This document shows positions 48,151 to 48,238 of a DNA stretch of 48,238 bases, in pieces (the first letter of the stretch is position 1; each line of letters begins with the position of its first letter). The stretch is from Chromatiales bacterium (GTDB lineage Bacteria; Pseudomonadota; Gammaproteobacteria; Chromatiales; Chromatiaceae), in assembly GCA_030145485.1 (NCBI GenBank), contig JAQYVP010000155.1, positions 1 through 48,238 of the forward strand, given 5' to 3'. Below the pieces are notes generated by a model. The model did not search any database. It was not told where the DNA came from and saw nothing but the letters and a program-made list of their open reading frames with translations. The position numbers and the translations under genes are program-made.

Positions 48151-48238
48151 GTATCCGAAAAAGGCACTGTGTGCATCTGTGGTTAATCATTCACTATTCA
48201 CGCCATCGATGAAGCTGTCTCTGGTGCTCTTTGCATTT

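Larger units (their letters stand above)
47901..48238. other. Right-edge intergenic region
   Basis: Contains a degenerate GGTCGGAAGACC repeat (47909-47986), the second family C palindrome (48036-48150), and half of a family A-type arm (GTGTGCATCTGTGGTTAA at 48170-48187). No gene is seen. Confidence 0.6.

Overview
The window is chromosomal DNA from a gammaproteobacterium. The evidence is the gene set and order (carA-carB-greA, orn-pcnB-folK, parE, a full CcmABCDEFGHI cytochrome c maturation operon, DUF3581 and DUF4426 proteins). The GC content looks medium-high. A K+-independent H+-pyrophosphatase, a rubrerythrin and system I cytochrome c maturation would suit a respiring, possibly sulfur-oxidising Chromatiales-like organism, but that placement is inference. 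I saw no rRNA, tRNA, prophage or CRISPR array.

Layout. 1-8.0 kb: msrA, then a minus-strand block with zwf, lysR, a translationally coupled unknown gene, perM, an S-adenosylmethionine decarboxylase and a GH17-GT2 beta-glucan synthase-like fusion. 8.3-16 kb: a DUF3581 gene, rubrerythrin, greA-carB-carA and trxC. 16-25 kb: hppA, a DUF302 gene, a CnoX-like thioredoxin-TPR protein, a glycosyltransferase enclosed by inverted repeats, a nucleoside phosphorylase-like gene with an SDR gene, and parE with a CNP1-like gene. 25-34.6 kb: xseB-ispA, folE2, gloA, thiC with a TPP riboswitch, cytochrome b561-yceI, folK-pcnB-orn, and an A-type Fe-S carrier. 34.7-45 kb: a DUF4426 gene, a SafE-like exporter with an AmpG-like permease, and the ccm operon, including a 54-residue ccmD. 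45-47.2 kb: an accessory patch with frameshifted 3' remnants of type I restriction-modification genes (hsdM, hsdR), a VapBC-type pair, and a second VapC behind a 5'-truncated vapB. 47.3 kb to the end: rdgB and repeats.

Many operons use 1-8 nt stop/start overlaps (lysR-unknown, xseB-ispA, cytochrome b-yceI, safE/ampG, ccmC-D-E, ccmF-G-H-I, vapBC), so translational coupling is common. pcnB appears to start at a non-canonical ATT behind a good Shine-Dalgarno sequence, as known for E. coli pcnB.

The most unusual feature is the density of dispersed intergenic repeats. At least three multi-copy families occur: (A) 70-130 bp hairpins whose arms are short CACGAA, CACGGA or CACAGAT units; (B) 150-240 bp modular elements with conserved ends and GCAAAG/GCGAGAG cores, five copies; (C) 110 bp palindromes, two copies. 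One glycosyltransferase gene lies exactly between two inverted B copies and takes its last codons from one of them.
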